From positions 1 through 25,610 of the forward strand of contig CAYLXP010000077.1 in NCBI GenBank assembly GCA_964387425.1: a DNA stretch of 25,610 bases, given 5' to 3'. Positions within the stretch are counted from its first letter, which is position 1; the number at the start of each line of letters is the position of its first letter. The notes under the pieces are model-generated. The model had not been told where the DNA came from. It saw only the letters and a program-made list of their open reading frames with translations, and ran no database searches. The stretch is from CAYLXP01 sp964387425. GTDB taxonomy: Bacteria; Verrucomicrobiota; Kiritimatiellia; UBA8416. This document shows, piece by piece, positions 12,873 through 18,488 of this stretch. The position numbers and the translations under genes were made by a program.

Positions 12873-13277
12873 TCACCTGTACAGATCATCGAGTACATCT
12901 CCATTGTGTCTTCGTATATAGCTGGATCTGCTCCAGAGCCCTTCGTCAGTGCCGTCTTTCTTGAAGGTAACCAATGTGTCTCCTTGCCAGAGATACGTGA
13001 AAGAGGATTTGCTCTTATCAGGGTTCTCCAAGGTTAAGGACACCCGGTCGTTGGAAACGGTTCCTGCTACCGGGAAGCGGTTTGTCGCCATCCCGGAGCG
13101 CGTACACGACACATAACGGATTGATCCTTGAATCTCCCGCCCGTTTTGGGCCAGTTGCACTCTGGTGCCGTGGAAAGGGGACCCTCCTGAGATCCACGCG
13201 CCTGTTAGACTACCTGGTTGATGGGTACGGCATCCGAGCATACACAGCAAGAGTGCAATGAACAGAGGTGTCTTCAT
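12873..13277 (-). CDS. Small lipoprotein of unknown function
   Basis: A 134-residue protein starts at ATG 13277-13275 with AAGGAG five bases upstream. MKTPLFIALLLCMLGC is a lipoprotein signal with the Cys at 16. The mature domain (LTGAWISGGSPFHGTRVQLA, GREIQGSIRY, VSLTLENPD, GDTLVTFKKDG) reads as a lipocalin- or YceI-like small beta barrel, but I cannot name the family. It is one of a run of small leftward exported proteins that includes attC-flanked cassettes. No convincing attC lies beside this one. Confidence 0.72.
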   Translation of the reverse strand: MKTPLFIALLLCMLGCRTHQPGSLTGAWISGGSPFHGTRVQLAQNGREIQGSIRYVSCTRSGMATNRFPVAGTVSNDRVSLTLENPDKSKSSFTYLWQGDTLVTFKKDGTDEGLWSRSSYIRRHNGDVLDDLYR

Positions 13278-13482
13278 AGTGGCTCCTTCTATCAGAGGAG
13301 ACGTTTTCGAATGCTGGTTTCTTCAGAATATTCCCATCTGCAGGTTCGGCTCTTGTCTCACTCTCCGCAAGCAGAGTGTGGCCTCGCCTGAGAGATGCAT
13401 AGGGCAGCATCTGTGACAGTAGGATCCTCTGAAGCAAACACAGCCCCGTCCACGCACGGGTCGGCCTTCCCTATCGTATGGT
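13278..13482. other. Gene-free spacer with two hairpins
   Basis: No credible gene. It holds CCCGT-CCACGC-ACGGG near 13445-13460, directly after the stop of the M50-like gene, and CACTCT-CCGCAAGC-AGAGTG at 13359-13378. A 75-codon leftward frame here has no ribosome site and overlaps the lipoprotein gene. The first hairpin may end the upstream transcript. Confidence 0.4.
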
Positions 13483-14085
13483 TCAGATCAACCGCATTGT
13501 GGTAAGGGCGACAACAGCGATCAGTGCTATGCCCCCGAGGGCAGAGTATGCGGGAAGCCCAATGGCGCGCTCGCGATATAGCCGTTTGCAGAGCAGGTGT
13601 CCATAGGCTGCCGCCGCGAACCCGCCGATGCCCGCCACGACCATGAAGAAGGGCCGTGTTGGTCCAAAGGCATCACGGAAGTCGTTGTCCGCGTTCAAGA
13701 GCAGATACGGAACGGCAGTGTTTGCGATGTCTGTCAGAGGGGCGATGAACAGCCAAACGAATACTGTGGACGCAAACCAGAACGGCCACTTACAACGCCG
13801 AAGGGACAGAAGTCCGGCAAACAGGCAGGAAGACACCCAGAGCGCATAGGGACTCAAGGAAACAGTTGTTGCATTGTGGGAAACGCCAGGCGGAAACGAA
13901 TACCGCATATATCCCCAATGTGTTCCAGATGGCAACCAGACGAACTTGGTGACGCTTCCGCCCTGCACCCAGACCGCCGCACAGTGTGCAAGTTCATGCA
14001 CGGCGGTGAATGCGATGGCCGCGGGGATGGCAATGATGATATGTGGCCAGTGGCCTTTGAAGAACGATACGATGTCTTTCAGCAT
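13483..14085 (-). CDS. M50-like membrane metalloprotease homologue
   Basis: A 200-residue membrane protein with about five hydrophobic helices. The first helix ends in AVHELAHCAAVWVQGG, which contains an exact HExxH zinc motif (His30, Glu31, His34), the hallmark of M50/site-2-type intramembrane proteases and related families. No clear NPDG second motif is seen. FIAPLTDIANTAVPYLL (with an Asp and Asn) is the nearest candidate for the third ligand. It may therefore be a distant member or inactive. The start ATG 14085-14083 is 18 bases after the stop of the upstream gene, so the two are probably co-expressed and may share a cassette. Substrate unknown. Confidence 0.68.
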   Translation of the reverse strand: MLKDIVSFFKGHWPHIIIAIPAAIAFTAVHELAHCAAVWVQGGSVTKFVWLPSGTHWGYMRYSFPPGVSHNATTVSLSPYALWVSSCLFAGLLSLRRCKWPFWFASTVFVWLFIAPLTDIANTAVPYLLLNADNDFRDAFGPTRPFFMVVAGIGGFAAAAYGHLLCKRLYRERAIGLPAYSALGGIALIAVVALTTMRLI

Positions 14086-14103
14086 GGATCGCTCTCGCGC
14101 GGT

Positions 14104-14580
14104 TCACTCTGTAGCAGTCGAAGGCTTCGTTGGGGTCTTTTCTTTTTGTTCCTTGTGGAACTCCAGAATCCTCTTCTCGTTCTCGACAGGCTCGAGGCGA
14201 AGGAGAGTGAATGCCTCCTTCTCCTTCCTTAGGAAACAGATGTATGGCTGCTTCGGCCTTGCCTGGAACTCGATTCCAGAACCGGTGTAATTCGCGTAAC
14301 TTACATTGATGTGCTCGGGAAAGACGGGGATAAACTCCTCGTATCGGGTTTGCACGGAACCGGTCAGCTTCTTGCCCCAGAGCGTTCGCATCGGGATGAT
14401 ATCCACCTTGAGCACATGCATGCCCGGCTCGTTGGTGGCTACGCAAGAGACAAGCTGACCTACGATGGCATGGGTCGTCTTGGGGATCACGCGGGCGGCT
14501 GTATCGTGCCCTGGCGCTTCAGACGCGCGAGCCACTGTAGCCAGCAAGATGCCAGCCAGAATGCCAATGATCTGTTTCAT
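14104..14580 (-). CDS. Exported protein of unknown function
   Basis: A 158-residue protein starts at ATG 14580-14578. It begins MKQIIGILAGILLATVARAS, a signal peptide cut near residue 20. The mature part is mostly beta (HAIVGQLVSC, HVLKVDIIPMRTLWG, VQTRYEEFIPVFPEHINVSY, QPYICFLRKE) and ends in a Lys/Glu-rich helix and a Thr/Pro tail. It contains two Cys in the mature part. I do not recognise a family. It starts immediately after the attC-like site at 14587-14646, in the position expected for the first gene of an integron cassette. Near its own stop, the sequence ACCCCAAC (minus strand, around 14136-14129) resembles the opposite end of such a cassette. Confidence 0.7.
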   Translation of the reverse strand: MKQIIGILAGILLATVARASEAPGHDTAARVIPKTTHAIVGQLVSCVATNEPGMHVLKVDIIPMRTLWGKKLTGSVQTRYEEFIPVFPEHINVSYANYTGSGIEFQARPKQPYICFLRKEKEAFTLLRLEPVENEKRILEFHKEQKEKTPTKPSTATE

Positions 14581-14586
14581 CTTGTG

Positions 14587-14646
14587 TCCCAACGTTAGTG
14601 CTGAGCGAGCGCGGTATTTCTGCGACGCTCCAGCTGGTTGTTAGCG
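14587..14646 (-). repeat. attC-like integron recombination site (60 bp)
   Basis: On the minus strand the site runs from CGCTAAC to GTTGGGA. Between them AGCTG-G-AGCG pairs with CGCT-CAGC, leaving one extrahelical G in the 5' arm, the classic layout of an attC hairpin. The stop codon of the TfoX-like gene lies inside the outer box (CGCTAACAA), as is common for cassettes. The complement of the outer box, GTTAGCG, matches the start of the TfoX cassette (GTTAGCT) at six of seven positions. Confidence 0.72.
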
Positions 14647-15006
14647 CTTCTTCCTTTTTGTGGGCTTAGGCTTCAGAGTAGCGACGTATTCTATGCTCAT
14701 GGCGAAATGCTTCTTCAACTCAGATGTTCTCTCTAGCAATTTGTCGGGAACATCTGCGTACTCCTTCATTTCTCTTCCATGTTGAACGGTCTGTCTTGTC
14801 TTGAACTTCTTCTTGAACGTTTCCAGTGCTCCTTCTGGAAGCCTAATGGACATTTCACCGTTTGGTTTCAGGAAACTGAACATATGACCATTCAGAGAAG
14901 TGTACGGCATGCTTGCTCCTTTTCTTTCGATCTGAGGAAATGCCTCAACTAGTTTCGAGTATAGAGCAAGCTTAGCTTCGGGTACTGTGCTGTTTGAACT
15001 TCTCAT
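14641..15006 (-). CDS. TfoX-N-like small protein
   Basis: A 121-residue cytoplasmic protein starts at ATG 15006-15004, five bases after AGAGGAG. The segments ASMPYTSLNGHMFSFLKPNG, MSIRLPEGALETFKKKF, KEYADVPDKLL and a C-terminal LKPKPTKRKKR give the pattern of small stand-alone proteins related to the TfoX/Sxy N-terminal domain, recognised by resemblance only. Such proteins are of unknown biochemical role. The basic tail could bind nucleic acid. The gene is flanked on both sides by attC-like sites (15021-15100 and 14587-14646), making it the most clearly bounded single-gene cassette in the window. Confidence 0.68.
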   Translation of the reverse strand: MRSSNSTVPEAKLALYSKLVEAFPQIERKGASMPYTSLNGHMFSFLKPNGEMSIRLPEGALETFKKKFKTRQTVQHGREMKEYADVPDKLLERTSELKKHFAMSIEYVATLKPKPTKRKKR

Positions 15007-15020
15007 ATCGTCTCCTCTGG

Positions 15021-15100
15021 AGCTAACGCGGCCGTCACCAGCCGCTTGCAGCCGCGCTCGGAGCGGTTTCAAGCGGTATGGTGCGACGGGCATGTTGGGC
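15021..15100 (-). repeat. attC-like integron recombination site (80 bp)
   Basis: The minus strand begins GCCCAAC (15100-15094) and ends GTTAGCT (15027-15021). CCGTC-G-CACC-ATA-CCGCTTG in the 5' half pairs with CAAGCGG-CT-GGTG-ACGG in the 3' half, giving a long imperfect hairpin with unpaired bases only where attC sites usually have them. It begins two bases after the stop of the lipoprotein gene and ends 14 bases before the TfoX-like start. Confidence 0.75.
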
Positions 15101-15102
15101 TA

Positions 15103-15459
15103 TCATTCTATGTCGTCCCACGTGATTTGCTTGGCCCCCAAGTCCGCTTTCACAATGACCGATCTCTCGTCAAAACTGAACGTCAGAATCTGGCTAGGCA
15201 TCCAGAAGTACTTCACAGTCTTGTCTTCGACCTCGGTTCGCATTGCTTTCCCCATGAATCGGACTACCTCCGACTTCGTGAGGCGATGCTTGAGACAGAT
15301 GCGGGCTGCTTGCTCGAGCATTTCCGGAGATTCATGATAGTTCTCCAGGACGTTGAGTTCGGCCTCAGTCAGCGTGGCCGAATCACCTTGTTGTGTTGCA
15401 CACCCAAACACGAACATCAGGCAGACCAGCATGCCTACTTGGAGAGTCTTCATTATCAT
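15103..15459 (-). CDS. Small cassette-borne lipoprotein
   Basis: A 118-residue protein with a lipoprotein signal (MIMKTLQVGMLVCLMFVFGC, Cys at 20). The mature part has a helical half (LTEAELNVLENYHESPEMLE, ARICLKHRLTKSEVVRFMG) and then beta strands (VKYFWMPSQILTFSFDERSV), finishing ITWDDIE. This resembles SmpA/BamE- or YxeA-like small outer-membrane lipoproteins in layout, but no family is certain. ATG 15459 or ATG 15453 could be the start, and neither has a strong ribosome site. The region just upstream has GTTGGGGC, which looks like a cassette boundary and nearly matches the complement of the GCCCAAC box after this gene. Confidence 0.68.
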   Translation of the reverse strand: MIMKTLQVGMLVCLMFVFGCATQQGDSATLTEAELNVLENYHESPEMLEQAARICLKHRLTKSEVVRFMGKAMRTEVEDKTVKYFWMPSQILTFSFDERSVIVKADLGAKQITWDDIE

Positions 15460-15513
15460 TCGCTTATGCCCCAACATTGAACTCGCCCTGCAAAAAATGG
15501 CGCACCATTATTG

Positions 15514-15780
15514 CTAGGGTGCAATCTGTGGCTCTGCTCCTTTTGATCTCTTTCTTGGCCAACAGAACCAGCCACCGGTCCCGAGAGCCGCCCCGACGAG
15601 CAGCAAGAAGATGAGGATCACGGAAGTGAATATCCGTGATGCTTCCTGTTGCTCTGCGTTTGCCGCCTCTTCCAGCGAGCCATGAACCAACCAGATGACA
15701 TCCAGCACGATGAGCGGCACGACAAGGACTGCGCCCACGAGTAGTATCGCCGCAACGATGTATCTGGTGATTCTCATCAT
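15514..15780 (-). CDS. Small two-helix membrane protein
   Basis: An 88-residue protein with two transmembrane helices (about residues 7-32 and 50-72) joined by an acidic loop, LEEAANAEQQEA, and a basic C-terminal tail (PRKRSKGAEP). Both ends would face the cytoplasm. No family recognised. Two adjacent ATG codons (15780 and 15777) are possible starts, without a clear ribosome site. An in-frame ATG at 15807 is another option. It lies downstream of the antitoxin gene on the same strand. The spacer between them has a strong hairpin (TTTCAAAC paired with GTTTGAAA, 15810-15837) that may be the core of a degenerate attC. Confidence 0.6.
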   Translation of the reverse strand: MMRITRYIVAAILLVGAVLVVPLIVLDVIWLVHGSLEEAANAEQQEASRIFTSVILIFLLLVGAALGTGGWFCWPRKRSKGAEPQIAP

Positions 15781-15868
15781 CTCAAGCAGAACGTCGGCCC
15801 TGAGCATTTTCAAACCGCGTCCGCGCTGTTTGAAATAGGTGAGCAGCCGGATGTCGGCCACTTTTGCT

Positions 15869-16168
15869 TCAGGCGTTGAGGGGGGCCGCGTGCAGCTCAA
15901 TGCCAAGCGCCTGAACGACCTTGAGGATTGTATCGAATCCGGGTGTTCGTTCCCCTGACAGCGCCTTGTACAGACTCTCCCGTGAGAGACCGGCATCGCG
16001 TGCGACCTGTGTCATGCCTTTCGCACGGGCGATATCACCGAGCGCTTTGGCAACGAACGCAGCATCACCATTTGACTCTTCAAGACATGCCTCGAGATAG
16101 GCTGCCATTTCCTCAGGCGTCCGAAGGTGCTCGGCAACGTCGTATTTTGTGGTTGCTGTCTTGCTCAT
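15869..16168 (-). CDS. Type II antitoxin, HI1420-type (HTH)
   Basis: A 99-residue DNA-binding antitoxin of the family annotated as addiction module antidote protein (TIGR02684, HI1420-like). The N-terminus YDVAEHLRTPEEMAAYLEAC is characteristic, and GMTQVARDAGLSRESLYKAL is a helix-turn-helix followed by GERTPGFDTILKVVQALGIE. It should neutralise the toxin encoded just upstream and repress the shared promoter. The start ATG 16168-16166 has GGAG seven bases upstream. Ten bases separate it from the toxin stop, so the order is toxin first, antitoxin second, as in the HI1419/HI1420 family. The last codons (CTCAACGCC, stop) contain TCAAC, a possible remnant of an attC outer box. Confidence 0.92.
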   Translation of the reverse strand: MSKTATTKYDVAEHLRTPEEMAAYLEACLEESNGDAAFVAKALGDIARAKGMTQVARDAGLSRESLYKALSGERTPGFDTILKVVQALGIELHAAPLNA

Positions 16169-16178
16169 TCTTTCTCTC

Positions 16179-16469
16179 CTACAAGTTGCGCGCCAAGCGC
16201 AACGCTGTATTGATATCCCTGCGTTGAGTCCCCTTGTCGCCCCCGGCAAGCAGAACGATGATCGAGCGGCCCCGTTTCTTGAAGTAAACCCGATAGCCGG
16301 GGCCATAAGGGATTCGCATTTCCGAAACCCCTTCGCCGACAGGCTTGACATCCCCAGCGTGGCCACCTGCAAGTCGCTCAATCCGTGCCAGAACTCTAGC
16401 ACGTGCGCGGATGTCGCGCAGACCGTCAATCCACTTCGCGAAGGTGGCTGTTTTCCGGATCTCTATCAT
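16179..16469 (-). CDS. Type II toxin, HI1419-type RelE/HigB-like
   Basis: A 96-residue toxin of the RelE/ParE-fold family annotated as addiction module killer protein (TIGR02683). Landmarks are FAKWIDGLRDIRARARVLAR, GDVKPVGEGVSEMRIPYGPG and YRVYFKKRGRSIIVLLAGGDK, followed by QRRDINTA. Members cleave mRNA at the ribosome. The gene starts ATG 16469-16467 with no ribosome site. A perfect TATAAT ends only three bases before the ATG, so the message is probably leaderless. The promoter is covered by a palindromic operator (16478-16499). It sits in the attC-flanked region between two small-membrane-protein genes. Confidence 0.93.
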   Translation of the reverse strand: MIEIRKTATFAKWIDGLRDIRARARVLARIERLAGGHAGDVKPVGEGVSEMRIPYGPGYRVYFKKRGRSIIVLLAGGDKGTQRRDINTALRLARNL

Positions 16470-16472
16470 CTG

Positions 16473-16499
16473 ATTATAGTGTAGCCAGGTGGCTACACT
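16473..16499 (-). promoter_or_regulatory. Toxin-antitoxin promoter and palindromic operator
   Basis: TATAAT (16478-16473, minus strand) directly abuts and shares a base with a palindrome of ten-base arms AGTGTAGCCA / TGGCTACACT (16478-16499) around two bases. This is the usual place for toxin-antitoxin autorepression. The position of the -10 predicts a start at or within a few bases of the toxin ATG. Confidence 0.7.
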
Positions 16500-16530
16500 C
16501 GGTCAAGGCATGAATCATCTCATCATTAGA

Positions 16531-16616
16531 GGTCAACATTCACGTTGAGCGGCGTTCTGCCCGGCGCTTTGAAAAAGCGGCGGGTGAAACGTCGCGCTCG
16601 AACGTTTTGTTGGCAT
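16531..16616 (-). repeat. attC-like integron recombination site (about 84 bp)
   Basis: From TGCCAAC (16616-16610 region) to GTTGACC (16537-16531), minus strand. The 5' arm AACA-AA-ACGTT-C-GAGCG pairs with CGCTC-AACGT-GAA-TGTT, with one extrahelical C. Inside, CGTT/AACG, CCCG/CGGG and CGCTTT/AAAGCG complete an almost continuous hairpin around a three-base loop. This is the best attC in the window. Its outer box TGCCAAC is the exact complement of GTTGGCA at 16870-16864, the proposed left end of the same cassette. Confidence 0.8.
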
Positions 16617-16856
16617 TCATCTCTTTCCCGTTCCTTTCCGAATAATTGGGATTGCCAAGAGTCCGAGCAGGAGGGCAATTCCTCCTGTCTTGTATATCAG
16701 ACCCGCTACGGAACTGTGGAAATCGTATTGGGCCTGAAGTTCGGGTGTAGGATCCTGATAGGGAATTCCAGCAAACAGGACATCGTAAAACAGTCCGAGG
16801 AGGACGATGGCGAAGCCTATGAATGGTAGGCCTATGGTCTTGCTGATTCTCTTCAT
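16617..16856 (-). CDS. Small membrane protein in a bounded cassette
   Basis: A 79-residue protein with two hydrophobic helices (TIGLPFIGFAIVLLGLFYDV and LIYKTGGIALLLGLLAIPII) and a basic C-terminus (RKGTGKR). The linker (GIPYQDPTPELQAQYDFHSS) would be on the outer face. No family recognised. The start ATG 16856-16854 is preceded by a weak TAGAGAT site and, eight bases upstream, by GTTGGCA. The stop abuts the attC-like site at 16531-16616. The pair of ends defines a complete cassette of about 330 bp. Confidence 0.65.
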   Translation of the reverse strand: MKRISKTIGLPFIGFAIVLLGLFYDVLFAGIPYQDPTPELQAQYDFHSSVAGLIYKTGGIALLLGLLAIPIIRKGTGKR

Positions 16857-16870
16857 ATCTCTATGCCAAC

Positions 16871-17382
16871 GTGTTTCTGAAGACGCCCCAAAACCATGCC
16901 TTTTTGAGTGCAAAAGCGCGTGTTTATCGTGGTTATGTGTTCGAAGGTATAATCAGGGAGGGCTGGTATGAGTAGCTTCAATGATCTGCGGCAGAATGAG
17001 TTACAACTTGAGGAGTTCGGCGAGTACATAGCTTGGGGATACGTGATGTGGACGTCGTTCACCTTTTCGAGGCACACTCCGTGCCCGTCAATTATGCGGA
17101 GCTTACACTGATGTGCAAGGGGTGTCTATAGGGGAAAAGGCTGAAAGGCTGAAACTGGGGCAGGGGGCAGGGGACGGAGGTAAGGAGTTGGACTGAGCCG
17201 CGATTCTCCGCCTTCGCGGGGTAGTCTGCGAACACCTGCCCCCCCGACACTCGACACCCGTCCCCAGACACGCTTTTCCACGCTTTCTCCAAGGATGGCT
17301 TGATTCTGTGATCGTGTTGATGCAGATTGACCTTCAGTGGCCGCATGGCCGGCCGTGAGCAACTTTCAGCAGGTGGTGTGTT
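16871..17382. other. Intergenic stretch with low-complexity repeats
   Basis: This 512-base stretch has no secure gene. A possible 47-codon frame at 16968-17111 is listed separately. From about 17131 the plus strand has two GGCTGAAA units, then GGGGCAGGGGGCAGGGGAC, and later CGACACTCGACACCCG, which look like decayed simple repeats. The area next to 16870 would hold an attI site if an integron started here, but no attI or integrase gene is visible. Confidence 0.5.
16968..17111 (+). CDS. Possible small protein or gene remnant (47 aa)
   Basis: ATG 16968 follows GGGAGG by six bases and a TATAAT at 16948-16953, so expression signals are good. The first 25 residues (MSSFNDLRQNELQLEEFGEY, then IAWGY) look like normal protein. 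The rest (FTFSRHTPCPSIMRSLH) does not. A second frame starting at 17042 (RDVDVVHLFEAHSVPVNYAE, stop at 17129-17131) looks more protein-like, which suggests a frameshifted remnant of a longer gene. No family recognised. Confidence 0.25.
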   Translation: MSSFNDLRQNELQLEEFGEYIAWGYVMWTSFTFSRHTPCPSIMRSLH

Positions 17383-17916
17383 ATGCAGAGAATGACCTTT
17401 CTATTGGTGGCTATGGCGGTCCTGGGTAGTGGCTGCGAGACAATATCGGGACGGCAGCGGCGGCAGAGTGAGACGCGGCTCTACAACGAGATCGTGAACA
17501 TGAAGGCGAGCATCCAGCGGCTCGAGCAGCGGGTTGAGGGAATTGAAGCCGGGCGTGAAGACCTTTACGCCCAAGTTGCCAATCTGCAGGCCGAACAGGA
17601 CCGGACGGCTTCGAAGCGGGGTGCAGAGCTCGAAGCCCTCGACAGCAAGCTTGCCGCACAGAAGGCGGCCGCGGAGCGGACGCGCAAAGAGATGCTAGAG
17701 AAGCTGAGTCACAAGATGGCTGACATCATGCGTACGTCAACACCCACTTCTGCGACTCGCACCGAGTCCGGCTATGAGCACGTCGTGAAGCCGGGCGAAA
17801 CGCTCTCGGAGATTGCGAAAGCCTACGGGGTGAAGATCAGCGTTGTTACCAAGGCGAACAACCTGAAGAATCCGGATGACCTGCGGGTCGGGCAGAAACT
17901 CTTTATTCCGGAATAG
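17383..17916 (+). CDS. LysM-domain coiled-coil lipoprotein
   Basis: A 177-residue lipoprotein. MQRMTFLLVAMAVLGSGC is a lipoprotein signal with Cys at 18. Residues 30-115 form a coiled coil (LYNEIVNMKASIQRLEQRVE, LDSKLAAQKAAAERTRKEML). Residues 129-176 are one LysM domain (HVVKPGETLSEIAKAYGVKI, then NPDDLRVGQKLFIPE), which binds peptidoglycan N-acetylglucosamine. It would tether the outer membrane or a coiled-coil partner to the cell wall. The start ATG has AGGTGG six bases upstream. The last 49 bases of the gene and 16 more are duplicated at 18424-18488. It converges on the membrane coiled-coil gene. Confidence 0.88.
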   Translation: MQRMTFLLVAMAVLGSGCETISGRQRRQSETRLYNEIVNMKASIQRLEQRVEGIEAGREDLYAQVANLQAEQDRTASKRGAELEALDSKLAAQKAAAERTRKEMLEKLSHKMADIMRTSTPTSATRTESGYEHVVKPGETLSEIAKAYGVKISVVTKANNLKNPDDLRVGQKLFIPE

Positions 17917-17932
17917 GCACTGCCGGCAGCCG
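17868..17932 (+). repeat. Direct repeat, copy 1 (LysM gene 3' end)
   Basis: 65 bases from GAATCCGGATG to CCGGCAGCCG, including the end of the LysM gene (RVGQKLFIPE and stop). Copy 2 at 18424-18488 differs at five positions. Similarity stops sharply after CAGCCG. Confidence 0.85.
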
Positions 17933-18068
17933 TCGTCGCCGTAGGGGCAGTCCTGGTTTCAGCGCCACCTTTGCATTTGAGGAAGGTCCACAACTCTCAC
18001 GGAAACCGTTGTGTGATCGGGTGTCCCGTGGGCAGAACCTGCCCTCTGTTTGGCCAATCCGTAGAGAT

Positions 18069-18350
18069 TCACCACGGAGTCACGGAAACACGGAGGGGAG
18101 GTTTGCGCAAATCCGAGATTGGCAGCATGCGTAGTAATGGGCACTCAGTTCGCAGCTGAGGTCGCCAATCTCAGATTTGCGCAAACGGATTGTGGGGGAG
18201 GGGGAAGAGGAATGGACTTCACTCCTCTCCTCCCTTGCCACCGTCGCGTGAATTCGGGGCCGCTTGCCACACACCTGTTGGGAGATCACGAAAGGCAAGC
18301 GGCCAGGAATTCACGCGAGCTCTTCTCCGTGCTTCCGTGCCTCTGTGGTG
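18069..18350 (+). mobile_element. Composite palindromic MITE-like element, copy 2
   Basis: About 282 bp. Ends TCACCACGGAGTCACGGAAA and, inverted, CCACCACAGAGGCACGGAAG. Hairpin B is 18101-18123 with 18164-18186 (23 bases, one mismatch, arms GTTTGCGCAAATC). Hairpin A is 18245-18268 with 18294-18317 (two 11-bp stems around a 2x2 internal loop, CGCGTGAATTC outside). A purine-rich stretch lies between. Relative to copy 1 the order is reversed, so the two copies are in opposite orientation. Arm B of both copies shares GCGCAAA and AGATTGGC, while the A arms have diverged completely. No coding content. Confidence 0.68.
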
Positions 18351-18423
18351 GGTGTTCCCGTTTGTAGCCTGAACGAACCGGTGCAGACTGTGTCTTGATT
18401 GGATGTTCCGTCTCGGAACTCAG

Positions 18424-18488
18424 GAATCCGGATGCGTTGTGGGTCGGGCAGAAGCTCTTTATTCCGGAATAGGCACTGCCGGCAGCCG
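18424..18488 (+). repeat. Direct repeat, copy 2 (LysM tail fragment)
   Basis: Second copy of the 65-base LysM gene end, 556 bases after the first, 60 of 65 identical. The rest of the LysM gene is absent before it. The opposite strand of this copy encodes the last nine or so residues and the stop of the membrane coiled-coil protein. Confidence 0.85.

Noticed and set aside
13210..13437. 75-codon leftward frame between the lipoprotein and M50-like genes
   Set aside because: No ribosome site, overlaps the lipoprotein start in another frame, and the sequence does not look like a folded protein.
15785..15881. Possible fourth attC between the antitoxin and the two-helix membrane protein
   Set aside because: A strong central hairpin and a CTCAAC/GTTCTGC pair exist, but the outer boxes do not fit GTTRRRY and the arms pair poorly. 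It may be a decayed site, so it is not listed.
16864..16950. attI site next to the first cassette
   Set aside because: There is a GTTGGCA boundary, but no convincing integrase-binding repeats and no integrase gene nearby.
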